DNA of 64,000 bases from a virus, in IMG/VR virus record IMGVR_UViG_3300046680_000412, positions 17,975-81,974 of that record; one strand, written 5' to 3'. Both the position numbers and the translations under genes were made by a program. Position 1 is the first letter of the stretch. Every line of letters begins with the position of its first letter. A model generated the notes under the pieces. The model made no database searches. It was given only the letters and a program-made list of their open reading frames with translations, and was not told the origin of the DNA. Below, in pieces: positions 17,845 to 25,999 of this stretch.

Positions 17845-18520
17845 GGTCGAGTGTGATGAGTTTGCAACAGCGGTGGCCGATCAGCTGGGCGAGGATGATC
17901 CTCGCTGTCGCTATCGTTTGGCGTGCTACGAGGCTTGCATCCCGCGCACGTTCTGGGGCGTGGCGAGCTCGGACGTTTCGTACAACGAAACCGTCTTTCG
18001 CGGGGTCGTGGTGCGGTATCGGCGACGGCTCAAGCGCGCGTTGCGCAACGGCTACTCGCTGCTTTTTGTGGGCGACAACGGCGTCGGGAAAACGATGTTC
18101 ATGTCGTACCTGCTTACGCAGGCCATCAAGCGCGGATTCACTGCGTACTACACCACGCTTACTCAGCTCGATGCGGACATCAAGCGCGGCTTTCGCGATC
18201 GCGACGCCGACCAGCGACTGCAGGCCATGCTCGAAAGCGACTTTGTTGCGATCGACGAAGTCGGCAAAGAGCGGTTCAAGCCAGATAGCTTCACGACGTC
18301 ACAGTTCGAGTCGTTTCTCAAGCGCCGCTACGACGACGGAGAGCCCGTGTTGCTCGGTTCGAACGCGGCCCACGATGATCTCTGTAAGATGTATGGGGCC
18401 ACGATCGAGAGCATGATCGAGGGCCGCTACCAGGTTGTGTCCCTCGAACCGGGAGACTGCAGGCGCGACCACAAGCGACGGATGAAGCGCGCCATGCGCT
18501 TCGGAGGCAAGGGCAAATGA
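17834..18520 (+). CDS. DnaC/IstB-like helicase loader ATPase
   Basis: 228 residues. Walker A GDNGVGKT near residue 80, Walker B FVAIDEVGKE near 140, and a sensor-like stretch LLGSNAAHDDL near 178 match the DnaC/IstB AAA+ family. Such proteins load the replicative helicase at the origin, the job of lambda P. The gene begins inside the 3' end of the initiator candidate and is followed by a DnaB-like helicase, which supports the assignment. The N-terminal ~60 residues would contact the helicase. Confidence 0.8.
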   Translation: MRSEVECDEFATAVADQLGEDDPRCRYRLACYEACIPRTFWGVASSDVSYNETVFRGVVVRYRRRLKRALRNGYSLLFVGDNGVGKTMFMSYLLTQAIKRGFTAYYTTLTQLDADIKRGFRDRDADQRLQAMLESDFVAIDEVGKERFKPDSFTTSQFESFLKRRYDDGEPVLLGSNAAHDDLCKMYGATIESMIEGRYQVVSLEPGDCRRDHKRRMKRAMRFGGKGK

Positions 18521-18792
18521 CCATGGGCAAGAGCGATGCGCCAACAGACGAAGCCGAGATGGCAGAGGTCGCCCGGATCCAAGCCTGCATCGAGCGCGCG
18601 CCCGTGCCAGCGCCCAAGGGAAAGAACAAGCTCTATGCGAACCAGGGCGGCTGTTGGTTTTGCTCGACCGACGAGTGCGATGCGTTCGACACGGAATGGG
18701 ACACGTTCGTGCATATCGCATGTTTGCGCGAAGTGTTGGCCGCGGAGCCCGAGCATCCTGAAGCGGCTCTCATGAAATATTTGTTGGAGTGA
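18517..18792 (+). CDS. small protein with paired cysteines, unknown
   Basis: 91 residues, ATG overlapping the loader stop by four bases (ATGA). Centre contains CWFCSTDECDAF and a later IACLRE, which could coordinate a metal. The ends are helical and acidic. A T or M at position 2/3 leaves two possible ATGs (18517, 18523). Function unknown; co-translation with the loader suggests a replication role. Confidence 0.6.
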   Translation: MTMGKSDAPTDEAEMAEVARIQACIERAPVPAPKGKNKLYANQGGCWFCSTDECDAFDTEWDTFVHIACLREVLAAEPEHPEAALMKYLLE

Positions 18793-18800
18793 GCGAGCCG

Positions 18801-18904
18801 ACTTGATTGGAATCTGCAGCGGTCACGCAGGCTGTATCCCGTGCTCGCCGTAGGGGATTATGCACCGCTTGCGGAAGGCGGCCCGCTGCAGATTCGAGTC
18901 AAGT
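18801..18904 (+). ncRNA. candidate structured RNA: 22-position stem with 60-nt apex
   Basis: Bases 18801-18822 pair with 18883-18904: 20 Watson-Crick pairs, one G-U and one mismatch. The inner 12 bp (AATCTGCAGCGG with CCGCTGCAGATT) are perfect. The 60-nt apex can form smaller stems (ATCCC 18836-18840 with GGGAT 18854-18858, and CCGC-TT-GCGG). It lies between two genes and ends two bases before a GGGAG ribosome site for the next gene, so it could be a leader switch, an attenuator or a separate small RNA. It does not fold as a tRNA. Confidence 0.5.
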
Positions 18905-18913
18905 TGGGAGCCA

Positions 18914-19075
18914 GTGAAAAGTCACTATCTACAGATGGCCGTGGTTGGAACTGCGGGCTTTCTTTGTCGGCTTGTTCTTGAGCAGGCTGGCGTGTCTAGC
19001 GGACTCGTGATGTGTGCGTGCCTCGTGTTTATGCTTTTGCTGACGATTTTGTTGTACTTCTGGATTGAGCGCTGA
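18914..19075 (+). CDS. small single-pass membrane protein
   Basis: 53 residues from the GTG at 18914, chosen because GGGAG (18906-18910) lies just upstream; a longer frame from 18860 would run through the hairpin. Two adjacent hydrophobic stretches (MAVVGTAGFLCRLVL, then LVMCACLVFMLLLTILLYF) leave almost no soluble part. Function unknown; its presence inside a replication operon is odd. Confidence 0.5.
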   Translation: MKSHYLQMAVVGTAGFLCRLVLEQAGVSSGLVMCACLVFMLLLTILLYFWIER

Positions 19076-19078
19076 ACG

Positions 19079-19249
19079 ATGATCACTCTGACTCCAAAGC
19101 GTCTTTGCGAAGACTGCGGCGACGAAGCGCCGCGCAACAAGAAGCGTCGCATGTGCGAGCGCTGCGGGCTGCGCGTTTGTCCCTGGTGTTATTCTCATGT
19201 GCACGCGCTGCATGTGGAGCTGGACAAGCAGAAGGCGACGAAGCATTGA
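19079..19249 (+). CDS. 56-residue zinc-ribbon-like protein
   Basis: Short gene starting at ATG 19079 and ending at TGA 19247-19249. It encodes two CxxC pairs (CEDCGDEAP, CERCGLRVC) plus PWCYSHVH, enough ligands for one or two zinc ions. The stop overlaps the TTG start of the DnaB-like gene, so the two are translationally coupled. Function unknown. Confidence 0.6.
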   Translation: MITLTPKRLCEDCGDEAPRNKKRRMCERCGLRVCPWCYSHVHALHVELDKQKATKH

Positions 19250-20688
19250 ACTTCGACGCAGCCTACGAAGACGCGGTTTTGGCCGAGTCGCTTCGCGACG
19301 AAGCGTTTCTGAAGCGCGCGGCGCGCGTGTGCCAAGAGCACCACTTCGCAAGCAAGGAGCGGTCTTGGTTGTGGGGCGTCATCCACGACAACTGGACCAA
19401 GTACCACGAACGCACCTCGGGCAAGATCATCGCGTCACGTGCCCGGCGAGACTTCGACAAGGCAGAGAAGCGCAAGCCCTACCTGCTTCTCGCCCGGAAG
19501 GTGTTTCGCGCGCGCGTCAAAGATCCGCGCGCTGTGCTCGAAGAGCTTGAGCGCTTTGTCAGGCACGTCGGCATTCAGCTCGCGATCGAAGAGTCTGCGA
19601 CGCTCTTGGAGAAGGGCAAGATCGATGACGCCGAGAAGGCGATCGAGAAAGCTTCGCGCGGCGTTGTTCGGCAACGCAACTACACGCACATTCGCTGGAT
19701 CGAAGGCTTCAAAGAGCGGCAGGCGCAGCGCAAATACGAGCGCGATCACCCTGACGAGTTCACTACGATTCCGCTCGGCTTCCCCCGGATCGATAAGACG
19801 CTTTCGGGCGGCGGTCGCAAGGGTGAGCTCGCGCTGATCATGGGCACGACCGGACGCGGCAAATCGATCTTTCTCACCAACAGCGCACAGGCGTGCGTGG
19901 CGCGTGGCTACAACGCGATCTACTTCGGATTCGAAATGCCAGCGCGTCAGATCGCCGCGCGGCAGGACTCGCGATGGACAGGCCTGCAGTATCAGAAGTT
20001 CAAGGGCTTCGACTTCAAGCCGAGCGAGTTGCGCACGATTCGCGCGCGCTTGCGCAAGGCGCGAAAGCGTTTTCGTAACCGCCTGCACATCGTGTCGATG
20101 CCGGTGCGTTCCGCCACGATCACGGATGTGCGCAACGCCATCGAAGACATCCGACAGGATCACGGTTTTCAGGCCGACGCGATTTTTTTGGACAGCGCCG
20201 ATCATTTGCGCGCGCTCGAAACCTACGGCGGCAACTTTCGTCTGCAGCAAGCCGAGGTCTACTGGGCCGCGAAGGAGCTCGCCGAAGAAGACGGCTACTT
20301 CGTCATGTCGTCGACTCACGCGGGCAGGGAGTGGGCGACGAAAGTCGCCACAGCCGAAGCGAGCAGCGAAGCCTACGACAAGAGCCGGATCGCGGACATG
20401 GTGATGTCACTCAACGACCCGGCCGAAATGAAGCGGAAGGGCCGCAAGACGGTACTTGCAGATGATGACGACGACGAAGACTTCGACGACGGCGGCGAAG
20501 AGCTCGGCGAGCCCGTGGTGAAAGAGGGCGCCAAGCTGATGGAACTGTATTTGGGCAAGTATCGAGACGGCGATTCGCGGTTCATGGTCAACGTGGAGTG
20601 CGACTTTGCTTGCATGACGATGAAGGAAACTCGGGAGGCCGATCATGGCGGCGACGACGATGAAGACGACGAAGACGAGCTCGACTGA
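19246..20688 (+). CDS. replicative DNA helicase, DnaB-like
   Basis: 480 residues from a TTG start that overlaps the previous stop (TTGA). An N-terminal helical domain (~residues 1-170) precedes a RecA-fold core: Walker A GTTGRGKSI near residue 200, Walker B DAIFLDSAD near 310, and STHAGRE near 355. This is the DnaB/KaiC-type hexameric helicase fold that unwinds the fork. An acidic stretch near residues 405-420 (ADDDDDEDFDDGGEE) and an acidic C-terminal tail are unusual and may bind SSB or primase. The 3' end overlaps the methyltransferase gene by 44 nt. Confidence 0.8.
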   Translation: MNFDAAYEDAVLAESLRDEAFLKRAARVCQEHHFASKERSWLWGVIHDNWTKYHERTSGKIIASRARRDFDKAEKRKPYLLLARKVFRARVKDPRAVLEELERFVRHVGIQLAIEESATLLEKGKIDDAEKAIEKASRGVVRQRNYTHIRWIEGFKERQAQRKYERDHPDEFTTIPLGFPRIDKTLSGGGRKGELALIMGTTGRGKSIFLTNSAQACVARGYNAIYFGFEMPARQIAARQDSRWTGLQYQKFKGFDFKPSELRTIRARLRKARKRFRNRLHIVSMPVRSATITDVRNAIEDIRQDHGFQADAIFLDSADHLRALETYGGNFRLQQAEVYWAAKELAEEDGYFVMSSTHAGREWATKVATAEASSEAYDKSRIADMVMSLNDPAEMKRKGRKTVLADDDDDEDFDDGGEELGEPVVKEGAKLMELYLGKYRDGDSRFMVNVECDFACMTMKETREADHGGDDDEDDEDELD

Positions 20689-21520
20689 GACAGAGATCGT
20701 GGGCAACAGTCTGCTTCGCTGGCGCTGGGAGTGCGCGGCGAACTGGCTCGAAGTGCGCGACGCGGACTCATTGGTATTCGTGTGCGACGCGTTCGAGGCC
20801 ATGCGGCTGATCCCCGACGGCGTGGTCGATTTGATCATCACCGATCCTCCGTACGCGTCGCTCGAAAAGTATCGCGATAGCAAGGCGCGCATTCGCAAGT
20901 ACGAGCGAGAGAAGGCGGCGGGCCTACTGACGGGCACGCGCATCCCGCGCTTGCGCGAGTGGTTCCCGATCATGCAGAACGACCGCTTCCCGGAGCTGTT
21001 GTCCGAGCTGTATCGTGTGCTCGCGCCGGACTCGCATTGCTACATCTTTTGCGACGACGAAACGAGCGACGTGATTCGTGCCGCTGTGATGGCCATGGCC
21101 GATGCGCGCGGAGGCAAAGATTGTTTCGTGTGGTGGAAGCGAATCGTGTGGGACAAGCTTCATCGCGGGCAAGGCTACCACTACCCGAATCAACACGAGT
21201 TCATCGTGTTTCTTGAGAAGGGCAAGCGCAATCTCAACACGCATAGCCATGCGTCGGTGCTGCCGTGCAAGCGCGTGAGTAAGACGACGCTGGGCGGGCG
21301 CGCGCCGGGGCCGACAGAGAAACCCGTGAGCGTGTGCGCGAAGCTGATCGAAAATAGTTCGAAGCCCAAAGACCTGGTGTTCGATCCGTTTTGCGGCCGC
21401 GGCGCAACGGGTGTCGCCGCGCTCTATGCAGGCAGGCAGTTCTTGGGGCTCGACGTGCAGCGTAAAGCAGTGCGGATTTCGCGTGCGCGGCTACGTGAGG
21501 TCGAAATGGTCGTGGCGTAG
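20645..21520 (+). CDS. DNA methyltransferase (beta-class N6-adenine/N4-cytosine)
   Basis: 291 residues. The catalytic motif IV DPPY is near residue 67 and the AdoMet-binding motif I (VFDPFCGRGATG) near residue 240. This IV-before-I order defines beta-class amino-methyltransferases. Target sequence cannot be read from the protein. No partner restriction gene is present, so it is an orphan methylase that may protect phage DNA or mark the origin. The start inside the helicase gene is in another frame. Confidence 0.85.
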   Translation: MAATTMKTTKTSSTETEIVGNSLLRWRWECAANWLEVRDADSLVFVCDAFEAMRLIPDGVVDLIITDPPYASLEKYRDSKARIRKYEREKAAGLLTGTRIPRLREWFPIMQNDRFPELLSELYRVLAPDSHCYIFCDDETSDVIRAAVMAMADARGGKDCFVWWKRIVWDKLHRGQGYHYPNQHEFIVFLEKGKRNLNTHSHASVLPCKRVSKTTLGGRAPGPTEKPVSVCAKLIENSSKPKDLVFDPFCGRGATGVAALYAGRQFLGLDVQRKAVRISRARLREVEMVVA

Positions 21521-21523
21521 CCC

Positions 21524-21748
21524 GTGAACAAGAAATTCATTCGGCCTGCTGTGAGGATCGCGGCCGCGATTGCGGCCATGGACGCGAGACGCAAAGAGCG
21601 TGGCGAGGACCCTGTCTGGCCGGAGGCCGAGATGCGCAAGCTCAAAGCGCTTGGCTCGCGACTTGTCGTGTTGGAGGGCGACACGACTGACGCGCCTGCA
21701 GGCGAGATATGGTTGCGCGTGACGATGTTGGACGGGACAGAGATCTAA
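21524..21748 (+). CDS. small basic hypothetical protein
   Basis: 74 residues from a GTG start four bases after the methyltransferase stop. Basic, alanine-rich helix first, short beta-rich end. No motif recognised. The gene lies between methylase and primase in one operon. Confidence 0.5.
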   Translation: MNKKFIRPAVRIAAAIAAMDARRKERGEDPVWPEAEMRKLKALGSRLVVLEGDTTDAPAGEIWLRVTMLDGTEI

Positions 21749-21761
21749 AGGAGCCCCGCGA

Positions 21762-21914
21762 ATGAGCACAGACGAACTGCCCGAAAAGTTTCCGCGAGAG
21801 CGGCGGCGGCGTGAGCGCACGAAGCTCGACGGCGTTGCCGCTCGAAAGCGCAAGCTGAAGTCGCGCGAGTCCGCCAAGGTTGCGCGCGCGACGCGCAAGA
21901 AACAGCGACGCTAG
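21762..21914 (+). CDS. 50-residue highly basic protein
   Basis: ATG 21762 follows an excellent ribosome site (AAAGGAG, 21748-21754). About 45% of residues are Arg or Lys, with an acidic N-terminal stretch. It resembles small nucleic-acid-binding phage peptides but has no identifiable family. The stop TAG overlaps the primase GTG. Confidence 0.55.
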   Translation: MSTDELPEKFPRERRRRERTKLDGVAARKRKLKSRESAKVARATRKKQRR

Positions 21915-22963
21915 TGCGCTTCGACATCGAAGATTACGTGAACGCGAACCTGACGAATGCCAAGTCTGTGCAAGCAGGCAACGGTCAAGAGATGACAGCC
22001 GTCTGCCCGGCGTGCGATCGCTACGGCGGGTTTTACGTCAACATCGAGACGGGCGCGTACGTGTGTTGGAAGTGCGACTTTCGCGCGCATACGGTGGTGG
22101 GGCTCGTCGCTGAGGTCGAAGACATTTCGTGGAGTGAGGCGCGCGGCTTCATCTTCACGCGCAGCGTCAAGCTGCGCCGCAAGCAAGATGTGTTTTCGCT
22201 GGCCGATCGCGTGAGGGCGATCCGGCCGCACGCGATCGTGGAAGACGAAGAGCCGGCGCCGAACGTCAACGTCGAGCTGCCCGAATACTACGTGCAGATC
22301 TATGATCCGGACCGCGCGACGCCGTGGCAGTTTCCGCGCTATCTCAAGGAGCGCGGGATCACGGCGGCCGCGGCCAAGTCGTGGGGCCTCGGGTATTGCC
22401 GAAAGGGCAAGTATGGCGACCGGTTGATCATTCCGATCAGTTGCCCGGCTGGCGAGTCATGGACCGCGCGTGCGATGTCAGATGATGTGTTCGGTCCGAA
22501 GTATTTGAACCCGCCCGGCGCCGACCATCGGCGTCTGCTCATCGGCTGGCACGTCTCACGGGTGACAGGCGACATCGTGCTTTGTGAGGGGCCGCTCGAT
22601 GCCGTGCGCCTCTATCAGCACGACTTGCCGGCGCTGGCGCTGGGCGGGAAGGAACTCCACGACGAGCAGCTGGCGATGCTGCGGTCGCTGCCTCCCAAGG
22701 CCGCGGTGACGATCATGCTCGACCCTGAAGAAGAGGTCGCGCCGTTCAAGCTGGCCGAGCGGCTGAGCCTGCATTTCGAGCAAATCTACATCGCCAAGCT
22801 GCCGCTGCGAACCAAGGCAGGCAAGAAGCTGGACCCGGGCGAGTCGACCCGCAAGCAGGCGCACAGAGCCGTGGACGAGGCCGTCTTGTGGCGCTCGTCC
22901 CGGGGCCCGAAGCTTTCGGCCATGCTTCGACAATCACGGAAAGCCTGGGAAAAAAGATGGTGA
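21914..22963 (+). CDS. DNA primase, zinc-binding plus TOPRIM
   Basis: 349 residues from GTG 21914. N-terminal zinc motif CPAC...CWKC at residues ~34-55 is of the CHC2-type primase class. The TOPRIM domain includes CEGPLDAVRL near residue 223 and MLDPEEE near 272. The protein lacks a DnaB-fused helicase domain, consistent with a separate helicase gene just upstream. It would lay RNA primers for the DnaE-type polymerase. Confidence 0.85.
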   Translation: MRFDIEDYVNANLTNAKSVQAGNGQEMTAVCPACDRYGGFYVNIETGAYVCWKCDFRAHTVVGLVAEVEDISWSEARGFIFTRSVKLRRKQDVFSLADRVRAIRPHAIVEDEEPAPNVNVELPEYYVQIYDPDRATPWQFPRYLKERGITAAAAKSWGLGYCRKGKYGDRLIIPISCPAGESWTARAMSDDVFGPKYLNPPGADHRRLLIGWHVSRVTGDIVLCEGPLDAVRLYQHDLPALALGGKELHDEQLAMLRSLPPKAAVTIMLDPEEEVAPFKLAERLSLHFEQIYIAKLPLRTKAGKKLDPGESTRKQAHRAVDEAVLWRSSRGPKLSAMLRQSRKAWEKRW

Positions 22964-23107
22964 GTTGAAGCGTATCGGTACTTACTCATAGAAAACGCCA
23001 CGCACTCACCTGCTTCGAGTCGTCAACAAAGCGGCTATGTGATCCGGTGTGTTTTCAGTGCGCGTTGAAGCGACCTGGTAGTTTCCTATGTCGTTGGCGA
23101 GCGACTC
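22964..23107 (+). promoter_or_regulatory. intergenic control region before the CobS-like gene
   Basis: 144 bp, one of few real gaps in the replication half. It contains CGCCACGCACTCACC (22996-23010), one mismatch from the first origin iteron at 16806-16820. It also has GCGTTGAAGCGACC at 23062-23075 followed by TAGTTT (23079-23084), a shortened relative of the promoter repeated in the early region. Together these suggest initiator binding and a promoter for the 23.1-28.9 kb operon. Confidence 0.5.
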
Positions 23108-24262
23108 ATGCGCTTGACCGCGCGTGTGTTCGCGCGTTATCACCGGCGCCCCATGGGTTCAGCGAGTGAGCGTCACGATGCCCGCGGTCGCGAAAAAGTG
23201 CAGTGTCGCGATTGCTCGAAATGGTTCCACCGTGTGGATCATCACGTGTCGTCTCTGCATGATGACGTCGACGCCTATCAGGCGCGTCATCCAGGCGCGC
23301 CGCTGATGTCAGAGACTGCACGTCGTAAGGTATCGTCGAGCCTCGACGATTGCTCATTCAAGTTCGGAGTTGCGCGCATGCGCCTACGAGAGAACGACGA
23401 GCATTCGCAGGGCTTTGTGCCCGTGCACGACGAAGATTGGACGCTCGGCACGGTAGAGCGCGAGGCGCTCGACGCTCTGGCTCTCGCCATGGAGGACAAC
23501 GAGAACGTCCTAATCGTGGGACCTCCCGGTGTCGGCAAGTCCACGCTGGTCAAGGAGTTGGGCGCGATCACCAACACGCCGCTGCGGCGCATGCCGTTTC
23601 GGGGCGACATGCGCGTGAGCGACCTCGTCGGCGCAAAGACGCTTTCGGTCGATGAAGCGTCAGGGCAGTCGGTCACGATCTACGAGCACGGCGTTTTGCC
23701 GGACGCGGCGCGGCATGGGCACTGGTTCTTGATCGACGAAATCGACGCGGGCCCGGCCGAAGTCATGTTTGTGCTCTTCCCCGTGTTGGAGTCGCCGCGT
23801 TCGCTGATGCTTGCGAACAAGGGCGGAGAGCAGATCGATTTCGATCCGCGCTTTCGCGTGATTGCTACAGCCAACACGCTCGGTTGGGGTGACGAGTCGG
23901 GTCTGTACGCAGGCACGACGCCGATGAACGAAGCCTTGCTCGATCGCTTTCACACGGTGATTACGCTCGACTATCCTGACGTCACGAGCGAGATCAAGCG
24001 CCTTGTGCAGGCGTCCGGGATCTCGCCTGACATCGCGCAGAAGATGGTGGCGACGGCGACGAAGATTCGCGACGCGCAGAAAGCTGATTCTGTGGCGTCG
24101 AGTTTTTCGCCGCGTCGCCTGATGATGTGGGCACGCAAAGCCGCGCGCATGGGCGACCCGGTTCGGGCCGCGGCGTACACCGTGACCAATCGTTTGCCGC
24201 GCGAAGAAAGCATCTTTGTCGCAGGCATCATTCAGCGTCACTTCGGCGGAGGTACGCCGTGA
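23108..24262 (+). CDS. CobS/MoxR-like AAA+ ATPase with N-terminal zinc finger
   Basis: 384 residues. Walker A GPPGVGKST near residue 138, Walker B FLIDEIDAG near 208, sensor region VIATANTLGWGDE near 258 and an arginine-finger-like LLDRFHTV match the MoxR/CobS family. A zinc-finger-like block CRDCSKWFHRVDHHVSSLH at residues ~33-51 precedes it. Such ATPases act with VWA proteins as chaperones or metal-chelatase subunits, and the VWA partner is encoded next with a GTGA overlap. ATG 23153 is an alternative start that keeps the zinc finger. Confidence 0.8.
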   Translation: MRLTARVFARYHRRPMGSASERHDARGREKVQCRDCSKWFHRVDHHVSSLHDDVDAYQARHPGAPLMSETARRKVSSSLDDCSFKFGVARMRLRENDEHSQGFVPVHDEDWTLGTVEREALDALALAMEDNENVLIVGPPGVGKSTLVKELGAITNTPLRRMPFRGDMRVSDLVGAKTLSVDEASGQSVTIYEHGVLPDAARHGHWFLIDEIDAGPAEVMFVLFPVLESPRSLMLANKGGEQIDFDPRFRVIATANTLGWGDESGLYAGTTPMNEALLDRFHTVITLDYPDVTSEIKRLVQASGISPDIAQKMVATATKIRDAQKADSVASSFSPRRLMMWARKAARMGDPVRAAAYTVTNRLPREESIFVAGIIQRHFGGGTP

Positions 24263-25989
24263 AGGGAAAGGCTGTTTGCTCCGAGCTGCTCGGCTTGGCC
24301 GGACCGTTCACGCGGATTGCGCGCGCGATGTCTTCCGAGTGGAAAATTAGGATCGTGCCGTCGGGCGCGCGTTGTGACACTGACGGCGAAGTGATCCGCA
24401 TCCCGTTTACGTCGGACTATCTGCCGCGTGAGCAGCGGCATTGGCTGCACGGCATGCTCGACCATGAAGTGTGCCACGTGGCAGAAGAGCGCCGGCATCG
24501 CGAAGCCAAGCGCATAACGCCGATCGAGGTGTTGAAGGGCCAGACCGATAGCCGCATGAAGCTTCTTTTGAACGTGGTCGAAGATGTGCGGATCGAGAGC
24601 CGCTACAGCGCGCTCTATGTGGGCGTGGCGCAGAACTTGGAAGCGATCAATGTGAAGGCCGCGCAGGACTGGGCGGCGCGCTCGACGGCGTGCGAAAACT
24701 GGTGGAGCTGTTTCGCTGCCGCGATGATTTTGCGTGCGCACGGGCTCGATGCGTCGTGGGCCGACGAGGAATACGGCGACTACCTGAGCGCGTGCCAGGC
24801 CGAGCTACGCGACATGCGAACGGGCGTTGGCGAATGGGTTGACGCTTCGCTGGCGCTCGCCGCGCGCATCTTCGCCAAGGTCAAGCATGTGCACGAAGAC
24901 AAGACAGACAAGGGCGAAAGCAAGGGAGGCGAAGACGACGAGGACGATGGCGAGAGCGAGAGCGAGAGCGAGAAGTCAACAGCGGAAGACCAGCCGGAAG
25001 TCGTCGACCTCACCGAGATCGTTCGCAGCGCGATGGAAGAGTACGTGATCCACGACGCCGTCGAACATCAGCGCTACATCCCGCATCCAAAGGCGCAAGC
25101 GCTCGACATCGTGAGCGAGTCCGAATCGAACATGTACGTGTATTCCGCGGCGCGCGCCGAAGTGCTGCCGCAAATCCGTGTCTTGCGCCAGAAGCAGCGC
25201 GCGCTGGTATCGGCCTGGACGCGCCGGCGCGTGCGCTCGGGTCGCGATCGCGGCGATGTGGACGATCACACGCTGGCGGACGTGCGCACGGGCTCGCAGG
25301 ATCTATTCACCGAGCTGACGCAAAAGCGTCTTTTGAACACCGCGATTACGGGCCTGGTCGACTGCTCCGGCTCCATGCGCACCAACCGCGACGCGAGTCA
25401 CGGCGCGTACTATGCCGTGCGCACTGCGGTGGCGTTGGTCGAGACCTGGTCGGCGCTCGGCATTCCAAACGAGTGGCTCGGCTACACTGCGCTGGACTCG
25501 ACTGCCACGGGGATTGTGCCCGCGGATTTGAGCGGGCCGTATTTTTGTCGGCCGCCGCTTCGGCACATCGTGTTCAAGGCGTTCGAAGAGAACTTGCGCG
25601 CTACACGCGCGCGCTTCGGCGGCATCTCCGGGTATGGCAGCAACGTCGACGGCGAGGCCGTGCTGTGGGCGTGGCAGCGGCTGATGGTGCGACGTGAGCC
25701 GCGTAAGATCCTGGTTGTGATTTGTGATGGCCAGCCGGCGACGTGGAACGGCTGCGAAGACGAAAAGGAAGTGGCCGACTACGGCGCGTTGCAGGCGCAT
25801 TTGCGCGACGCGATCTTGCGCGTGACGCGCTCGGGCGTGGAAGTGATTGGGTTCGGTGCCGGCACCGAGGCGCCGCGCATGTTCTACAACGCGCGCACGG
25901 GCGCAAAGTTTGTTTACGTGAGCAGCATTGCGACGCTGGCGCTCGATGTTTTCCGGGCGATGAAGCAGCGCGTGACAGACCTTGCATGA
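24259..25989 (+). CDS. CobT-like VWA-domain protein
   Basis: 576 residues from GTG 24259 (overlaps the CobS stop). Residues 69-73 are HEVCH, a gluzincin-like metal site also present in CobT-type proteins. A long acidic Glu/Ser/Asp stretch (~215-250) separates it from a C-terminal VWA domain whose MIDAS motif DCSGS starts at residue 368. CobS/CobT pairs occur in many large phages although cobalamin synthesis genes are absent; they are thought to remodel a protein partner. No chlorin or cobalt pathway gene is seen here. Confidence 0.8.
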   Translation: MKGKAVCSELLGLAGPFTRIARAMSSEWKIRIVPSGARCDTDGEVIRIPFTSDYLPREQRHWLHGMLDHEVCHVAEERRHREAKRITPIEVLKGQTDSRMKLLLNVVEDVRIESRYSALYVGVAQNLEAINVKAAQDWAARSTACENWWSCFAAAMILRAHGLDASWADEEYGDYLSACQAELRDMRTGVGEWVDASLALAARIFAKVKHVHEDKTDKGESKGGEDDEDDGESESESEKSTAEDQPEVVDLTEIVRSAMEEYVIHDAVEHQRYIPHPKAQALDIVSESESNMYVYSAARAEVLPQIRVLRQKQRALVSAWTRRRVRSGRDRGDVDDHTLADVRTGSQDLFTELTQKRLLNTAITGLVDCSGSMRTNRDASHGAYYAVRTAVALVETWSALGIPNEWLGYTALDSTATGIVPADLSGPYFCRPPLRHIVFKAFEENLRATRARFGGISGYGSNVDGEAVLWAWQRLMVRREPRKILVVICDGQPATWNGCEDEKEVADYGALQAHLRDAILRVTRSGVEVIGFGAGTEAPRMFYNARTGAKFVYVSSIATLALDVFRAMKQRVTDLA

Positions 25990-25999
25990 AGGGATCTAT

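Noticed and set aside
18801-18904. Possible tRNA (TTCGAGT loop-like string)
   Set aside because: The bases flanking TTCGAGT cannot form a T-stem and the long outer stem is incompatible with a cloverleaf.
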